Shown here: positions 62,581 to 64,000 of the stretch, piece by piece | Numbering within the stretch: the stretch's first letter is position 1 | Layout: the number at the start of each line of letters is the position of its first letter | Assembly: GCF_014648515.1 (NCBI RefSeq) | Contig: NZ_BMRG01000011.1 | Coordinates: 1-64,000 of the forward strand | DNA length: 64,000 nucleotides | Reading direction: 5' to 3' | From: Saccharothrix coeruleofusca | Lineage (GTDB): Bacteria; Actinomycetota; Actinomycetes; Mycobacteriales; Pseudonocardiaceae | Made by a program: the position numbers and the translations under genes | The notes under the pieces: generated by a model | What the model saw: only the letters and a program-made list of their open reading frames with translations | What the model was told of the DNA's origin: nothing | The model's database searches: none

Positions 62581-63591
62581 GTGGCCCGCGGCGACTGGCG
62601 GCGGCTGGACGAGTCCGACGTGCGGGTCCGGCCGGGCAAGGGCACCCGGCCGCGCAGCAAGCGCCGCCCCGAGCACGCCGACGCCGTGCCCGCGATGGTG
62701 GTGGGGGTGGACCGCGGGCGGTGGACGTGCGCGGTCGAGGACGACCCCGGCAGGCTGGTCACCGCCATGCGGGCGCGCGAGCTGGGCCGCACGCCGGTGG
62801 TCGTGGGCGACCAGGTCGGCCTGGTCGGCGACACCTCCGGGCAGCCGGACACGCTGGCCAGGATCGTGCGGGTGACCGAGCGGCGCAGCGTGCTGCGGCG
62901 CACCGCCGACGACACCGACCCGTTCGAGCGGGTGGTGGTCGCCAACGCCGAGCAGCTGGTGATCGTGACCGCGCTGGCCGACCCGCCGCCGCGCCGGGGC
63001 TTCATCGACCGCTGCCTGGTCGCCGCCTACGCGGGCGGGCTGGAGCCGCTGCTGTGCCTGACCAAGTCGGACCTGGCGCCGCCGGACGAGCTGCTGGCCG
63101 CGTACTCGGAGCTGGACGTGCCGGTGGTGGTGACGCGGTCCGACGTGGACCCCGCCGAGCTGCGGGAACGGCTGGTCGACCGGCTCTCCGCGCTGATCGG
63201 GCACTCCGGGGTGGGCAAGTCGACGCTGGTCAACAAGCTGGTGCCGGACGCCAACCGGGCGGTGGGCGTGGTCAGCGGGGTCGGCAAGGGCAGGCACACC
63301 TCCACCCAGGCCGTGGCGCTGCCGCTGCCCGAGGGCGGCTGGGCGGTGGACACGCCGGGCATCCGCTCGTTCGGCCTGGCGCACATCACCCCGGACGACA
63401 TCGTGGCGGCGTTCCCGGACATGAAGGCCATGGCCGAGGAGTGCCCGTCCGGGTGCGGTCACCTGGGCGCTCCCGACGACCCCGACTGCATGCTGGACGA
63501 GCTGGTCACCACCGGCGAGGCGTCCCCAGGCCGCCTCGCCTCGCTGCGCCGCCTGCTCGCCTCCCGAGCCAAGCTCGACGAGTACGACTGA
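62581..63591 (+). CDS. rsgA: Ribosome small-subunit-dependent GTPase A
   Basis: A 336-residue circularly permuted GTPase that helps mature the 30S subunit. The motif order G4-G1-G3 is visible: LTKSDLAPP, GHSGVGKSTLVNKL, then VDTPGIRSFGL. The zinc-binding Cys/His knuckle is in ECPSGCGHLGAPDDPDCML. The N-terminal OB domain precedes. The GTG at 62581 is one base after the aroA stop. Confidence 0.95.
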   Translation: MARGDWRRLDESDVRVRPGKGTRPRSKRRPEHADAVPAMVVGVDRGRWTCAVEDDPGRLVTAMRARELGRTPVVVGDQVGLVGDTSGQPDTLARIVRVTERRSVLRRTADDTDPFERVVVANAEQLVIVTALADPPPRRGFIDRCLVAAYAGGLEPLLCLTKSDLAPPDELLAAYSELDVPVVVTRSDVDPAELRERLVDRLSALIGHSGVGKSTLVNKLVPDANRAVGVVSGVGKGRHTSTQAVALPLPEGGWAVDTPGIRSFGLAHITPDDIVAAFPDMKAMAEECPSGCGHLGAPDDPDCMLDELVTTGEASPGRLASLRRLLASRAKLDEYD

Positions 63592-63594
63592 CGT

Positions 63595-63644
63595 CTGCAA
63601 GTACTACCCGCCCCACCTCCTGGGGTCGCTAACCACTACCCGGC
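63595..63644. repeat. Dispersed 50-bp intergenic element, copy C
   Basis: In reverse complement it begins gccgggtagtggtt and ends ggcgggtagtacttgcag. It matches 52282-52331 at most positions and 27770-27819 more loosely. It starts three bases after the rsgA stop. The rest of the gap to 63801 holds no gene. Confidence 0.65.
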
Positions 63645-63801
63645 AGGCCGCGCAACCACCGAACCGGTGATACCCGCGTACAGGGGATTCCCGCCATGAG
63701 CCGCCGGGGCCCGCGTCCGAACGGGTGCGTTCGAACGCCCGCGCACCGGCTCGACCGCGTCCGCCGCACCGGCGCGGCACGCGGTAGTAGCCTGCGCGAC
63801 C

Positions 63802-64000
63802 GTGGCCAAGGTGACCGGAATAGGCGGGGTCTTCCTGCGCTCCCGCAACCCCACGCGGCTGGCGGGCTGGTACCGCGAGCACCTGGGCGTGCCGATGAGC
63901 GACCACGGCACCGTGACGTTCCACTGGGACGACTCGGCCACCGACGACCACCCCGGCACGACCACCTTCGCGCTGTTCGCCCAGGACAGCGACTACTTCG
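63802..64000 (+). CDS. VOC-superfamily protein (glyoxalase/bleomycin-resistance type), partial
   Basis: The first 66 codons of a gene cut by the window end. VTGIGGVFLRSRNPTRLAGW, YREHLGVPM and GTVTFHWDDSA show the N-terminal beta-alpha-beta-beta-beta unit of VOC proteins, where the first metal ligand would be expected near GGVFL. The GTG at 63802 is used. The function of the complete protein cannot be told. Confidence 0.85.
   Translation, partial: MAKVTGIGGVFLRSRNPTRLAGWYREHLGVPMSDHGTVTFHWDDSATDDHPGTTTFALFAQDSDYF

Overview
The window is very GC-rich actinobacterial chromosome. Start codons are often GTG, most neighbouring genes overlap by 4 bp, and the gene families are typical of filamentous actinomycetes: DUF397/XRE pairs, a DUF574-type methyltransferase, a WhiB1-like protein, a SigR/RsrA pair, nickel superoxide dismutase, LAL-type LuxR regulators and DUF3558 lipoproteins. 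A Pseudonocardiales member (Actinosynnema/Saccharothrix/Lentzea-like) fits best; this is inference from gene content. No tRNA, rRNA or CRISPR array was seen. Both window edges fall in or next to ordinary genes, and the last gene is cut by the end.

Layout. 0-5.5 kb: quinone oxidoreductase with a divergent XRE regulator, an aldo/keto reductase, and a NarL-type two-component system with a small membrane protein. 5.5-12.2 kb: a tandem duplication of a three-gene cassette (small WELDNGDVAVIG protein, DUF6879-like protein, NB-ARC/TPR STAND ATPase); the downstream copy has a C7 frameshift in its small gene, and both ATPase genes appear to begin at non-AUG (ATC/ATA) codons. 12.4-15.97 kb: a scarred patch with a GNAT gene and its truncated copy, an IS4-like transposase remnant, and a lower-GC pair (type VII substrate-like protein plus DUF3558 lipoprotein). 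16-24 kb: a histidine-utilisation operon (hutH, hutU, M20 hydrolase, hutF, hutI) with an XRE-DUF397 pair inside it. 24-27.7 kb: TetR with a divergent CPBP protease, an ECF sigma factor with its membrane partner, and an IclR regulator. 27.8-33 kb: an OpuA/OpuC-type osmolyte ABC transporter and a divergent branched-polyamine synthase. 32.9-36.8 kb: a tightly overlapping operon encoding a YbaB-like protein, a small type VII substrate-like protein, a large WXG-like protein and three paralogous membrane proteins.

36.9-45 kb: a PAS/GGDEF/EAL protein, malic enzyme, an RmlC-like epimerase, Ni-SOD with its maturation protease, a TPR remnant, and a toxin-antitoxin locus whose MazF-like toxin is broken. 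45-55.8 kb: an OhrR-like regulator, a large LAL regulator, a cyclase, a histidine phosphatase, a GNAT, membrane proteins, a MarR with palindromic operator, a DUF574 methyltransferase, a secreted trypsin-like protease and a lipid-kinase-like protein. 56-64 kb: a conserved core block with whiB1 (two CRP-like sites upstream), the PdtaS-like kinase, the 24-residue ribosomal protein bL37, rsrA, sigR (with a textbook SigR promoter), ybaK, a hydrolase, an SRAP protein, aroA and rsgA, ending in a partial VOC protein.

The strongest candidates for undescribed biology are the duplicated NB-ARC cassette with its unusual starts and homopolymer frameshift, and the YbaB/type VII-like operon with three tandem membrane paralogues. 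A roughly 50-bp intergenic element recurs at three gene ends (about 27.8, 52.3 and 63.6 kb). Strand, start and overlap statements were read from the sequence; family names come from recognition of conserved motifs, not from a database search.
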